The notes beneath the pieces were generated by a model. It was not told where the DNA came from and did not search any database. It was given only the letters and a program-made list of their open reading frames with translations. The position numbers and the translations under genes are program-made. Below, in pieces: positions 36,402 through 64,000 of a stretch of 64,000 bases of DNA; position 1 is the stretch's first letter, and every line of letters begins with the position of its first letter. The DNA is from Cristatella mucedo (Eukaryota > Bryozoa > Phylactolaemata > Cristatellidae), in contig WPIO01000045.1 of the NCBI GenBank assembly GCA_009760855.2, forward strand, positions 1,954,501 through 2,018,500. Direction: 5' to 3'.

Positions 36402-38605
36402 TATAATTTTTAATGTTAGGAAAACCGCTGGTATGCAGTATTCAGAACCAGCCCTTCTTATTTCGCGTGCGATATGGTCAAAGTACTCTTGAGGTTGAAA
36501 AAAATGCTTCTTGTCTCAATTGCCCGAGGAGTTCGTCGCGAGAATGTTTTTTCTCGATATTTGCAGCAGCGACAGCTGAGGCAGTGCGTTAGGCGTGACG
36601 GCGTAGTCGCTATACAAATGAATTATATTATATTATTATATTAGTAACATGGAAATGCCTTATTGCGGATAATTTAGAAAGCCACCTTCCGGCAACTTCG
36701 CTTAACATTAGTCGCCGGCTATTAGAATAGCACGTTACCTCAACGGCGCCTCTGCAATTACCCAACACTTCCGACATCAAATGGTATAACAAAAACTAAT
36801 ATAAATAATACAGGTATGATCGTGCTATAGCGGCTCGTGCTCTGATGTACTTATACCGCAAAAAGCAGCGAGCGCCAACGGTGCGGTTGCAACACACGCC
36901 CGACGAGTACAGCGGGCGCCTCGGAGCTAGTGGGTCACTAGTAAGTCGCCGGCGCTGCCTCGACGATGCACAGTCGTACGCTACAGCAGAGTGCGGTAGC
37001 ACTAAAGAGCGTCCGCACCTTGATAAGACAATTACATTTCCTTTAACCTAGGCCAACATGGCAACGCAGAGGCATGTGCGTACACCGCCAGCCGTACTTT
37101 AGACCTGGCTCCGAAGCACAAAGTAGAACCCGTTGGCTAACGAATGCATAACTCCCTCGCTCGACGCCCCAAGCACATCAAACACTGGCTATTACCCAGA
37201 TTGAGCTTTATATTACGTTCAGACGTCGGTTATTATATATTTTCAGCTCCCAATCGGAATGATACATGGACCACGAACATTCTTCTAGGCTATCGTAATT
37301 TGGCTAAGCCAACGTACCAAGGTTTCAGCGTAGCGACCGGCTCTCCTTGCCAGCAATGCTGGTCACCAAACGCAAACGCCCGCAGCATTTCCCCGACGAG
37401 TCCCCCAGGCCACGCTCGCAGCCGTCGGCAAAAACGAGCATAGCACATAATTTATAAAATCAATTAAATTATCTATTTACTACTATATACTAAAAGCAAT
37501 TAGCGTAATGAAGAATAATGATTATTAAACAACGTATTCATTAATTAATAAACGTAGATTCATTATTATTATAACTAAAGCTCGTTAAGAGATCCTTGAC
37601 CATAGCCGCTATATTGATATAGTAAATATTGTTGTACACGCTGCCCTGGAGGGGGAGGGGTGTGTCGAAGAGCGAGCACCTGATATCTGGGCTAGGACCT
37701 AGGGGCTATTAAGGAGATACTTTTATAAGACAAGATGCTTAAACTTATCCGACAGGTGCTCGTCAGTATATATCTCTTTTGGTTGTCCAATGTGGGGATT
37801 TGCATTGTCGCTATACACAATCTACTCCGCGCGTAAGAATATCGGGTACAAGAATACTCTTGGTTATAAGAAATTGCGGTGTAAACTTGCCTGTAATGTT
37901 CTATTGAATAAAACAATATTCCGCACATGAAAATGCCAGTTTTTTAGTTTTATTTTCGACTGGTACTCCGATAAAGTGCATATGTATGGCGTGCAAGACA
38001 ATGCGCTTCATTTATGTGAGCGTTTCTCCTCTTGTTTATTGCCTGCACTTTGTAATGCCCGCGATAAATGGACTGTGAGCTTAACAGCTGAACCTGATTA
38101 CGAACTATGAGCTTTACCGCCGAATTAGAACTGGGCCGCTTATAAAATGACCACGATAAGCCGAGGCTTGTGAGCAGCGAGATGCAAGATTATGTACGAA
38201 TGAGATTATGGCATGTCCTTTGAACTTGCCGTTATACAAAGCGCGGTCTAGACGTCAGTCGATCTCTCGAGGTAACGGTCAACTAGTCGGCGACTCTTAG
38301 TGCTGAGCACTGGCTGCTGTAAGCCTGTTAGCGAGTCGGCTGGAAGTCACCTGTTGTATCAGCCGAAATATGTATGCTAAAGGTGTCCTTTTCCTAATAC
38401 GGCGGTATCGTTAGCTCTTCGTGCAGAATGTCGAGCGCTACGTCGTTATCGTTGGTGCATTGCTCGCTACGGCCTTTGCTCTTTGCACGCGTTGCGCCGC
38501 TACCCGAACTAATGACCGCTGCACGGTCATTGCACCTTCACATTCGAAGGGACAGTAACTAATGAGTTATTTAATAAACTGATCTGTGTAGCAGTATCGT
38601 GGCGA
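36402..38605. other. Region between tRNA-Leu copy 2 and the Tigger relic
   Basis: AT-rich stretches near 36615 and 37440-37570. No gene recognised. Confidence 0.5.
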
Positions 38606-38790
38606 GTGCTTCAAAAAGAATAACGCTAACAATTGAGGAAAAAACTGCAAGTCTTGTAAGCGTCGAAGTAACAAAAGCAACGCGCTGTTGCTGAGGAGTT
38701 CAACGTGAGTCGGTCTACTATGTCCAAAACAAAGGAAGCAGAGGGAGAGATTCGCAATGAAGCGCTAGAAAATAGGAATCTGAACCAGGA
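38606..38790 (+). mobile_element. pogo/Tigger-type transposase N-terminus (helix-turn-helix), relic
   Basis: Frames on the + strand read KRITLTIEEKTASLVSVE and, after a one-base shift, AEEFNVSRSTMSKTKEAE. The latter is the classic recognition helix of pogo/CENP-B-like transposases. The frame continues through IRNEALENRNLN into low-complexity Lys/Arg sequence at 38905-38985. No DDE domain is present. A host gene of CENP-B type is possible but less likely given the frameshift. Confidence 0.62.
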
Positions 38791-39104
38791 GTCTTCGAGC
38801 AAGTACAGCGCAAGCATAAAAATGGGCATGATAATAACGGCACGGAAAGCTGATAACGACACAGAACAGCTTGAAGAACTGCAGTCGCCGGAGGTAAGCA
38901 GAATAGAAAGAACAAAAGAAAGAGAAAGAAAACAAAAACAAAAGAAAACAAAAGAAAAAGAAAGAAAAGCAAAAAAAAGAAGCGTTGCATGCGCTGGAAA
39001 CCGTCCGCCTTCACTTGGAGCGAAATCTTACACGAATCTTACAACGAGTCCTGCGCAATTGCTGCTTAGATCGAGAAAGACGCATCTGAAAATCGAATCC
39101 AGCA

Positions 39105-39158
39105 AATAATAATAATAACAATGTACTTGATAAAGCACTCTGAAAGAACTCAATCTCC
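39105..39158 (-). mobile_element. L2-like tail separated from its body by LINE C
   Basis: An (AAT)n tail and the outer half of the 3' stem-loop (CTTGATAAAGCACTCTGAAAG). The inner half, TTTCTAGGCGCTTTAAATTTG, resumes at ~39425. Confidence 0.82.
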
Positions 39159-39424
39159 GACATCTACTCTCCAACTGCCGACTATGGCACATCTTTTTCA
39201 GCGGTCCTGAACTGCTACTTCTATGCTACTCACTACCTCAACTGCTCTCCTAACTCTGCTATGCTTCCCACTTTCTCTTTGTTGCGTGAGACGAAGTCTG
39301 TTGGGTACCGAATGCGTACCGAAAGCCGCTTAGGCTGTGAGTGCGCTATACAAAACTCTCCTGCGTAACACCCACATGGTCTTTATGACTTTGTGGAGTT
39401 ACTGACGGAGATACATTACATTAC
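39159..39424 (+). mobile_element. LINE C, 5'-truncated copy inserted in an L2-like tail
   Basis: Starts near GACATCTACTCTCC and ends with GTTACTGACGGAGATACATT and a short (CATTA)n tail. The body matches 49055-49300 in inverse orientation. Confidence 0.82.
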
Positions 39425-40245
39425 ATTTCTAGGCGCTTTAAATTTGCTGCAAAGGGAAGCGCGATTGAATGATGAGTAATCTCATGCTTGATAAACAACG
39501 TGAATAACATGGTTAGGGGTGACATGCACAGGGTCAGCATGCAAATGTGGTTAGTGGCAGCATGCGCAATGCAAATGTGGTCAGTGTCAGCACTCATAAG
39601 CACATGAAGGACGAATCACAGGGACCCACTAAATGCATTCCTAAATAGGTGCGTATTTAAGTTTTTTTTAAAGTAGTCACGTCAGGGGACGTTCTGACGC
39701 AAATCTGGAGTGAGTTCCAGGCTTTGGGAGGATACGAACTAAATGCATGGTCTCCAAAGGATTTGAGGTTTGTACGAGGCATTGGTAAACTGTTGGATTC
39801 CGAAAAGCGGGTAGTACGATGATTGGCCTGGTGGGAGAGCAGATCTGAGAGATAGGCAGGAGCCAAAGAATGAAGTGACCTAAAAGTGAGCGACAAAATC
39901 TTTAAGTCGATCCGTTGCTTGACTGGTAGCCAATGCAGGTCGGTGAGAAGTGGTGTGATGTGGCAACTGTGACGCTCACGACAGACAAGCCTTGCTGCAG
40001 AGTTTTGCACCAGCTCTAATCGCCTGATTGCACATGCCGGAAGGCCAGCAAACAGTGAGCTACAGAAGTCGAGACGGGATGTCACGAATGCATGGACCAA
40101 CTTAGACGTGGTATCCTTATCTAAACAAGCCCGAATTTTGGCATTATTATGTAGCTGAAAGTAGGCAGATTTGACTGTGGAGCTGATATAATATGTTATT
40201 CTGTGGTACTTTTGAAAGACACTTGTGTTAGAACTGGGATCGGAA
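39425..40245 (-). mobile_element. CR1/L2-like LINE, 3' part with the reverse transcriptase C-terminus
   Basis: The largest clean frame runs 39657-40325: SAYFQLHNNAKIRACL, TSRLDFCSSLFAGLPAC, QNSAARLVCRERHSCH, TDLHWLPVKQRIDLK, PPKAWNSLQICVRTSP. These are the conserved C-terminal blocks of L2-like LINEs. The 3' UTR lies at 39425-39655. The outer tail continues at 39105-39158, beyond an inserted LINE C. Confidence 0.88.
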
Positions 40246-40723
40246 GTTCTAACGACTTCCGTATGAAAGAAAAAAATTGCTACGCAAACAACGCCTAAGC
40301 CGGCTGTAAACCTTGAGCAATACATCTAAAAATACAAACTTTACAGATCTCTGCATCACATGTGACTTTTATCCCAACTTGTCAAACCTTGATAGATCGC
40401 GATACATGCTTGAGGCTTGGTAAAGTGCACTCTTGTCACTTTTATACAGCTCTATTTCCAGGTTGGTCGGTGCCTTATACATTCTACAAGTCGGCTAATA
40501 CTTCACGTATTAGATTAAAATTTAAATGCAAGTCCAACTCTGCTTATTGCAAATGAAGTAAGAAAGATTTGTAATTTTGGTTGGATACATTTTGATGTGC
40601 ATATCATCAAACGCCTCCGAGCTTAACTTTCCGTAATCGCAGACATATAGAGCAAAGTTTAAAAGAAGCTTGTAATATGCTGACGAAAACAACACAGCAA
40701 TTGATATTCTGCACACATTTCTA

Positions 40724-41548
40724 AAAACAACACCTTATTAGAAAAGCACAACAATAACCTGTTTTTTTGGCTGATAATTTGATGATTTGGCAGGTGCCTT
40801 CCAGCGGACTCGCAAACAGCCTTACAGATCACGCTTAGTGCTAGGACTCACCGACCGGCACAATGGTGCTCCGAGAGAGCGCGGGCCTTACATAGTAGCC
40901 AGGTACAAGACTAGCTGTCTGTCAAACAATAATCTCGTTTGCACATAATCCTATATCACGCTGATCATAAGTGTTGGCTTATCGAAGCTATTTTTGGAGC
41001 TGCTCGGTTCTAATGCGGCGGCCAGGCCCATGGTTCAGAATGTAAGCTCACTTTTCATGATCGCGAGACATTGCAACGTAACGTACAGACGTGCTGACCA
41101 TCTTTTAGTTTACTTTAACTTTTAGCTTTGAAGCCCCAGCGATGAATCACGACAGACTAGGCATGTCCATTGCTTACCAAAGCCAGGCCCAGCGGGATGT
41201 GTTCAATTTTTACTTCGAGAGTGCACGTCGCAGGTACGAACTCAAATTAGCAAATTGTATCTCCATTCACCTTTTGACACGGTACTCATTATTGATATAT
41301 CATTTTAGAAGTAATACAAATTCTAAAATGGGCATGCTGGTAGCATGACGTCACTGACCAACTTACTAATTACGAAGCTTGTACTAAACTAAGAAACCTA
41401 GCTTATAATAGGGATTTATATTGAATGATTGATCCAAGTAATAACAAAATCCGGTTATTTGCAGAAGTACGGTGGCCGAGTGGTTAAGGCGTTGGACTTA
41501 AGATCCAATGGACGTAAGTCCGCGTGGGTTCAAACCCCACCCGTACTA
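40724..41548 (+). repeat. Segmental duplication, copy B (ends in tRNA-Leu)
   Basis: About 825 bp matching 35547-36401. Similarity fades right after the tRNA. The flank of the first tRNA copy (33480) does not match, so only two of the three tRNAs share this unit. Confidence 0.88.
41466..41548 (+). tRNA. tRNA-Leu (anticodon TAA), copy 3
   Basis: An 83-nt tRNA-Leu differing from the other two only in the variable arm (GGACGTAAGTCC), which keeps stem pairing at its ends. Acceptor stem, A and B boxes, anticodon TAA and discriminator A are intact. A CTTTTTA terminator follows. Confidence 0.96.
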
Positions 41549-41849
41549 AAACTTTTTACCTTTAAACAAAACCATGTATTCTAACTATAGCAAAATGCAG
41601 AGCATCTTGCTTTGAATTCAAGCGTGGTGCGGAAAGAGAACCGCAGAAGCATAGACGCACAAACACATACATGGTGTTATTAAAACTCACTGTAATATAT
41701 AGTTCACTAAAGTCTGGACCGCCACAACAGCACAATATAGTATTATGAGTTTTGTGCTAGTGTTTATTTCCATTCAAAAGTAGAAAGACTTCTTGCATAA
41801 ATGAATGGGTGCTACCAAATCAAGACTAATAAGGACCACAAGTTTTTTT

Positions 41850-42345
41850 GTTTAGCACCCTAAGAAACCTAAATTCTTTTCAAGGCATTTTACATATGCG
41901 GTAAAGGAGGCATAGCAAATGGCTAGTCTTAAAATATTTAGCATCATCACTCATTAGAATATCAAGTAAAAATTACTAGGATCAATCAGCCAGCCTGGTA
42001 GGGGAGTAAATCTGATAGGTGGGCTGTAGTCAAAGAATGAAGGGACCTACAAGTGAATGGCAGAATCTTGAAGTCGTAAGCTGCTTGACTGGGAGCCAGT
42101 GCAAGTCAATGAGAAGTGGTGTAATGTCACAACTACGACGCTCGCGTCAGACAAGAATAGCTGAAAATTTTTGTAACAAATGTAAGCACCTGATTGCGAA
42201 TGTCGTTAGACCAGCGAACATCGAGTTCCAGAAGTCGAGGCAGAATGTCACAAATGCATGGACCAATTTGGATGTGTTATACCTGTCTAATAAAAGCTCA
42301 AATTTTAGCAATGTTAGTAGGTGAAAGCAGATTTGACTTTTTAGC
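41850..42345 (-). mobile_element. Divergent L2-like LINE 3' part
   Basis: Decayed tail at ~41860 and coding-strand matches at 42010-42330 (GAATGAAGGGACCTACAAGT, TGGGAGCCAGTGCAAGTCAA). No frame is left. Confidence 0.75.
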
Positions 42346-42704
42346 TGATGTGGCTATTTCTTAATACAGGTCACTTTGAAACAAGAAACCTAGATTTCGT
42401 GCCGATGCAACTCAAGATATGATAGCCGATCCAACTTTGCTCCAATCTAGGTTTTCTAATCTGTGAAGCATATTTGGTTTGTCCATAACTAGTAAGGTTG
42501 GTTTTATCATTATTAAATTTTAGTTAATTTTTTTATGTGGACCCGTGTGCTGATGTCATCGATACATGCAGCAAGGTAGTTGACTGAATTCGACGTGTTG
42601 AAAGCTGGGAGGAATCAGAGTTGAGGAAGGTACAACTCAGAATCAACCTCAAATCTCGATGTCACGAAAACTACCTGACTAAGCAGTAAAAAAAGAAGCT
42701 AAAA

Positions 42705-42940
42705 TCCTACATGTTTCTAGCACCATTTGCTGAGTCATCCTTGCGATTCATAATATGCGTGCTCATGTGAGCTGACACTAGGCATTTTAACACTGACAGT
42801 ATTGAATGCTGACACTATTGACCACACTGTGCATGTTACCTCGATAACACGGTGCATGCTACCTCAGAAAATGTAAAGTGCCTAGATAGAGATTAAGTCC
42901 TGTAAGAGCGCTATAGAAATTGCATTGTTACTATATATTC
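42705..42940 (+). mobile_element. L2-like 3' UTR and tail
   Basis: Decayed 3' UTR and AAATGTAAAGTGCCTAGATA with GAGATTAAGTCCTGTAAGAG stem-loop. Confidence 0.7.
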
Positions 42941-43059
42941 AGCCTCTCCCCTCCCCCGCTGGCTTACACAATCGGGTATGCAAAACTCGTGTGCCAAAAA
43001 CTCTGGTGACCGCGTAAAGTACACTGTCAGTACACTATGCAAGTCCTGAAAGCTTAAAG

Positions 43060-43215
43060 CGTTCTAGCCGGTTCAACAGCGTCATTTGTATAGCCGCAGA
43101 AGAGCATTGGCGGCCATGCCCACCGCTTTTAGCGGGCACTAAAGAATCTCTCACTGCAGAGTTGAAACCGCGAACTGGGTCGCGACGAGCATGCGGCTGA
43201 CCCCTACTCTAAAGC
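43060..43215 (-). mobile_element. SINE A, divergent
   Basis: TAGCCGGTTCAACAGCGTCA tail side, CAGAAGAGCATTGGCGGC, and decayed head GTTGAAACCGCGAACTGGGT. Confidence 0.66.
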
Positions 43216-43794
43216 CAGGGGTCACTGGTCACATGGTGATGGCGGAGCGCATCAACGTCGAAAATGTCGTAACCCGTCGAAAGCATCCGAGATGCGACGA
43301 CGGGCGCACGCTTCCTGAGCAGGCAACAGGTGCTCAAGCGTTGAGCTGCGGTAATTAATCTCTTTCTAGCGCACAGTCGCACACGTTCGGCTACGTGCCA
43401 GCGATGCTCGGTGTGTAGGTTGGCCGTGGCAGCGACGATTCGGTTAAAATAATTGCCGCGGAAACCCACACCGCCGACTCTGCTTATAAGAATACGCCCG
43501 GGTCGGCAAACGGCCATTCTTGTGCGGAGTGAGGCTATATCTAGAGTAAATCCGGGCGAAGAACTCCTGTTTTTTTTAAAGCGCCGCATCCGATACCCAT
43601 ATCCACCGTATTCCCATATCCGATATTCTTATACGCAGAGTCGACTGAGCTTCCGCCTTCGAACCGCTTCCGTGGGGCCGGCGTGTGCGTATTTTGCACG
43701 GCTGCGGAGCTGAATGGAAGCGAACAAGTTTGCCCTCCAAGTAGTCCCTCTGCTGGTCGATAGACGAGTGGGTCGGTTTGTACTGAGCCAGGGT

Positions 43795-43900
43795 TGGAGG
43801 CGGAGGAGGACGAAAAGGAGGAGATAGAGTCGGAGAACGAGAAGGAGGAGGAGGAGGCGGCAGCGGAGGAGGAGGGAGATGAGGCGGAGATGCAGGAAGA
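43795..43900. repeat. GGA/GAG-rich tract
   Basis: Imperfect GGAGGA and GGAGAA repeat. The Ser/Pro-rich minus-strand frames are due to it. Confidence 0.85.
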
Positions 43901-45149
43901 CGACGCGTCTTGAATTTGTAATCTGCTTTCTTTCTTGTCGAATTTAAAGTCGAAGCAATACTTTCGCTGCGTTGCCACCAGACCGATTGCTCGCAGCTGT
44001 TGCCTTTATGCGAGAAGCAAGTGACTTTGGCTGCCACATCCTTGCCAAGATCGAGGTTATTGCGAACCCATTTTCCTGCGTTTCTGTGAGTGAAGCATTC
44101 TTGAAGTTGCGGCAAATTTAGGGCGCTGCACTGAGTGTCTCACTTTAAGCGAACCCCTCCTTATCCGTTGTTTGCATGCAACGCACGTGCAATGCATGCA
44201 ACGCACGAGCGCATGGCACGCATTGTCCGGCTGCTTATCTCTCGAATCAGATGACGCGACATATTCCAGTGACCGGAGGCGACTACAGTTCGGCGTCGTA
44301 TCGTAGACCTACGATGTTAGAAGCCAGCATAACAGAAAAGACTGCGATAAGACGCCTTTACTCATACAATATGGCGTTAACTCCTCAGTGTACCAATGTA
44401 GTATCGTCACAAGACTTAGAAAGGTGTTGAATATGTGCGCGTGCGTAGAAACGCCTTCGCTCTCGGAGGTTAAAACGGTTATACGTTTTTATTAATGACC
44501 TCCACGAGTAGCTCGGTCGCACACGTCGTAGGGAAGAGTTTCGCCAGTAAGTGTTTTGGGGCTAATCGGGCTTGCAGTCCCGACGTACAGCGTGGCGTGG
44601 CGACCTGATGACCTCGGCAAAGACCTCGTGGGTTTTCGACCAGTGCTGACGCTCTCACTACTTACAAACCAGCGTCGTCGGTTCTCGTTCTGCCGCAGCC
44701 AATTCTAAGGTGCTTACTATTAGTGAAGCGTAGCCGCTAAGATTTTTCCACTGCTACATAAACTTATCAGTTGTTACAAGCGTGCCATGCGACTTTCCTG
44801 GCAGAACTATCCTGCAAACGCAGCGCTCGTAATGCGGTGCTAGTCTAAATTACCACCCGAAGAATACTGGGTGACGCCTGAACCTTGTAGCGCGGCTAGC
44901 TACTTGCAGATGCTGTATCACTGCACGCAGGTACGACGACAGTAGCAGGGAAACTGCAGCTGGCGAGCGACAAAGAGCTACCTTAACATATCAAGTCGGT
45001 GTCCAAAATGTAAGCTAGTCTATTCGGCAGACGCGAGCGGTTACAGGCGTTCGACGGTGACCTCGGCGACGCGCACCAGTGGCAGCTCTGTGGCTCTGGA
45101 GCTAAAATCCGCTCCGACGCTCCGAGTGCTCCGAGTCTAGAATCACAAC
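43901..45149. other. Region without recognised genes
   Basis: A few CATGCAACGCACG direct repeats near 44175-44210. Nothing coding recognised. Confidence 0.5.
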
Positions 45150-45340
45150 TGCCTGCCTATCTCTTGGCGCTGGCTTTTATATGGCCTCGGCCGCGGATTA
45201 AGGCGGGATTCGAACCCGCGACCTCGGTCGTATAGAACAAGCGCCTTACCTCGTGGGCTAGCAGGGTAGCGTGCGGCATCCGCTTTGCGGTAACGCTGCG
45301 CGCGTGAACTGGTACCTAGAGAGCGAGTGAACGTCACGCA
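45150..45340 (-). mobile_element. tRNA-derived SINE (type D) or tRNA-like fragment
   Basis: The minus strand reads a tRNA-like head: A-box-like TAGCCCACGAGG, then GGTTCGAATCCC as B box. The cloverleaf does not close properly, so I do not call a tRNA gene. Confidence 0.6.
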
Positions 45341-46769
45341 TTCCCTCGCGGAGAACAACGCACCACTTCGAGGTTCAGCGGTGCTCTAAGAAGCACTTAC
45401 AAAGCGGCCGATCTTCGTAGGGAAAGCCTTGCCTCGCGTGAATAGCTCAACCGCGCACGCGACACTCCCTCGGGTGCCGGCGCGACTGGCACAGCGTACT
45501 CACGAGATAGCCGCTAATTTCAACCATATAGCGAAGGAGACTTGCAGAGCTAAATTTGCGCCCAATACTTGCGGCGGCCGCGGCGGTGGCGGTTGCGGCG
45601 GCGGCTGCTTCCGGCGCCGCGGTTGAGGGCGAGCCGGACGCGCCATCATCTCACGCGTGTCTCGCCTGACGTGCGGCTACGAGATAGATCTGAGCATGTG
45701 TTCTGTGAGAAAGTGACTGACGGGAGTACTGTGGAGAGGAGAGGCTGACTGCGAGGCGACGGGCGTACTGTGTAAGATGAGCTACCGCAGTGAACTTGTA
45801 CTTGAAAGCTACAGCGAGTCCACGCGCATCGCTGCCATCCGCCGGGCAGCTGCCGCACGGGGCTCGTTTGGACCGGTCGGTGAAGCAGAAGTGGATCGCT
45901 GTGAGTTTCGCGGAACATGACTGAACTTGGTGGCCCAAGTACGCGTCTGCTGATTTACGGAAAATTTTCTAAGGTGCGCTCTGAACGTGGCGCTGTACCC
46001 TAAGCAGTCCTCGCAGGGGCTTTGCGTGCCATCTTTCAGACTCATCACTGCGGGTTGCAACTTTTTTGCGGGGACGCACTGTAGCGTTCGATCTCGCGTC
46101 ATTTAGTACTCAAATTTGTTCGATACAATTATTGTGCCGACTACCTCCAAACGGTCGGCGTGTCTCGCGATTATCTCGTGTTAGCGATCGGCTACAGCAC
46201 AGTCTTGACTGTTTCTCGACGCCGCTTCTGACAGTAATGAGCCACAAAGATTATGCTCTATACCCACGCAAGCACGCCTATCAGCGTTGTCGGTTAAATC
46301 TAGAGCAGCAGCCATTCGGAGCTCCTAACGCGTCCCTGAGTCCAAGCCCAACGTGACGTCAGGCGCCTACGATTCATTATTCGTGTCGTTCGATTGAATA
46401 CTACAGCAGGCGAGTCCTTGTAGGAGCGATAGCCACTGCAGTTATTCTCATTTAAAGGAGACTCTCAAATCAGCTGGAATTTACTTCAACCTATTTTTTC
46501 GCAACTCTAGCGTCCGCGTCAACAATTTTCGACCGCGTCTCTCTAAAAAATAACAATACAGCTCCTCGCGTTCACCAACTTCAATGGCCGGCGTTGTTTC
46601 GCATTATGCCGCTTGCGAGATGCCGCGCGCGGCGACGGTCGTGGCCGTGCCGAAGAAGAAGAAATATCCGCGGCGACTACTCCACGACGTCTTATTTGGG
46701 CGCTCATGTGAAGGTGCGGATTGTCAGCCTGCGGTGGCGAGCGTGGCATCGAGTCGCGGCGCGCGCGCC
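45341..46769. other. CpG-rich sequence downstream of the receptor stop
   Basis: GGC-rich block at 45570-45625. The receptor 3' UTR should start here on the minus strand; no polyadenylation signal was assigned with confidence. Confidence 0.5.
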
Positions 46770-63121
<16,352 letters not shown>

Positions 63122-64000
63122 CTGCGGTAGGGGAAACAGTGCGCTGCTCGCGTCAAGCCGCCGCCGACCGCGCGGAGGTGGCTTCGCACCGTCGAGGGAG
63201 GTCAGGAATACACAAGCGACTGCCCTGCTAAGCTCCGCCAGCCAGCGTGACGAGCGAGCGCGGTGCTGCGGCGTCTGCGGCGTCCGCTGGCGCCAGCAGC
63301 GACCGCCGAACGCCCGCGTCGCAGATCCGCGCCCGACGCGCGCCGGCAAGCGCCAGGCTGGCATGCAGCCTGTAAGTTGCCGCGGGGCGCGGCCAGGAGC
63401 GCAGATCGTTTGGCGCTAGAGAGCGCACGGTGCGAGCCGTTTGGGCGATGACGATCGACCGATCGCTCGCTCATTCGCTAGCTGTTTCAAGCCCGACGGA
63501 CGGCGAGTCAAGGTCGCATTGTGCTCGACGCTAGCCTGCTCGGCGACGTTGGGCGTCGTTCGCCGGCGAGATCTGGCGCGCGACTGACGCAACTCCTTCG
63601 CTCGCCTCCGCCGACGACGGAGGTGTAACTTGCGCAGCGGTAATGTAATCGACGATAAGGTGAGGGCGATATTCTCGAGCACCAGAATCGGGGCGCCTGT
63701 TCGGGGTGGTCGCAGTCAAATCCAAGGCGCCACAGGAGCGCTTGGACCAGCCGTTACAAATGGATTGCAATTAAAAATGAAAGAATTTAGATCGCCAAAT
63801 AGCAGTGGATTCACGACTTCGCGACCGCAGGGTTTGCATCGGGAGCTGGTGCTATTGAACCTGGGCTGACCACAGACCAACTTGAGCGCCCTCGTCGCGG
63901 CGGCTACAGGGTCCGATGTTGCTGGGTCCGCTGTAACGCTGAAGCGAAAGCCGACGGAGGAGAACTGTGGACCCAATAATACACATTACAGATTCTGCGG
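63122..64000. other. Upstream of the first recognised receptor exon
   Basis: The preceding amino-terminal-domain exon should lie here or beyond. A minus-strand stretch near 63640-63690 reading RPHLIVDYITAAQ faintly recalls the HVIFDCS block but lacks a good donor. Confidence 0.4.

Noticed and set aside
45180-45330. A possible tRNA gene on the minus strand
   Set aside because: The B box is good, but the acceptor and anticodon stems do not close, so a tRNA-derived SINE is more likely.
63531-63770. A minus-strand stretch with HLIVDYITAAQ as a possible upstream receptor exon
   Set aside because: The similarity to HVIFDCS is short, the helix that should follow is missing, and neither a good acceptor nor a good donor is present.

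Overview
This is a eukaryotic, almost certainly metazoan, nuclear window. Coding sequence is split into short exons with GT/AG borders and introns from 114 bp to about 7 kb. Most of the rest is LINEs, tRNA-derived SINEs, DNA-transposon and Ty3/Gypsy relics and long microsatellites. The species cannot be named from sequence alone. The kainate-type receptor resembles invertebrate kainate receptors (a Gly-Ser-x-Thr agonist-site segment where vertebrate GRIKs have Ala-Pro-Leu-Ala), and its gene body is very CpG-rich. An invertebrate is therefore the best guess.

Left part (1-8.3 kb, minus strand): two exons of the ciliary small GTPase ARL13B, at 7933-8253 and 857-962, which join in frame across a ~7 kb repeat-filled intron. 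The first exon was not found, and the later exons lie off the left edge.

Middle part (8.3-46.7 kb): no recognisable protein-coding host gene. It holds three near-identical tRNA-Leu(UAA) genes, two of them inside an ~0.85 kb segmental duplication. There are many 3'-end copies of two CR1/L2-like LINE families (called L2-like and LINE C here), tRNA-derived SINEs (types A, B and D), a degenerate hAT transposon, a Ty3/Gypsy gag-protease relic and a pogo/Tigger helix-turn-helix relic. Nested insertions (SINE A in an L2-like copy, LINE C in an L2-like tail) give relative ages.

Right part (46.7-63.1 kb, minus strand): a kainate-type ionotropic glutamate receptor gene. Eleven exons join in consistent phase to give 743 residues, from the second half of the amino-terminal domain to the stop codon. 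Two exons are easily missed: a 93-bp linker exon at 56054-56146 and a 94-codon terminal exon at 46770-47051. Exons for roughly the first 200 or more residues must lie beyond 63121, mostly off the window. The introns carry the largest CT, CCG and A/T-rich arrays of the window.

The two genes act in different places: ARL13B in the ciliary membrane, the receptor at the neuronal plasma membrane. Nothing in the sequence suggests that they are co-regulated. The most interesting non-coding signals are the tRNA-Leu duplication, the 3' stem-loop shared by L2-like LINEs and SINE B, the long perfect hairpin at the left edge, and the structured DNA around receptor splice sites.
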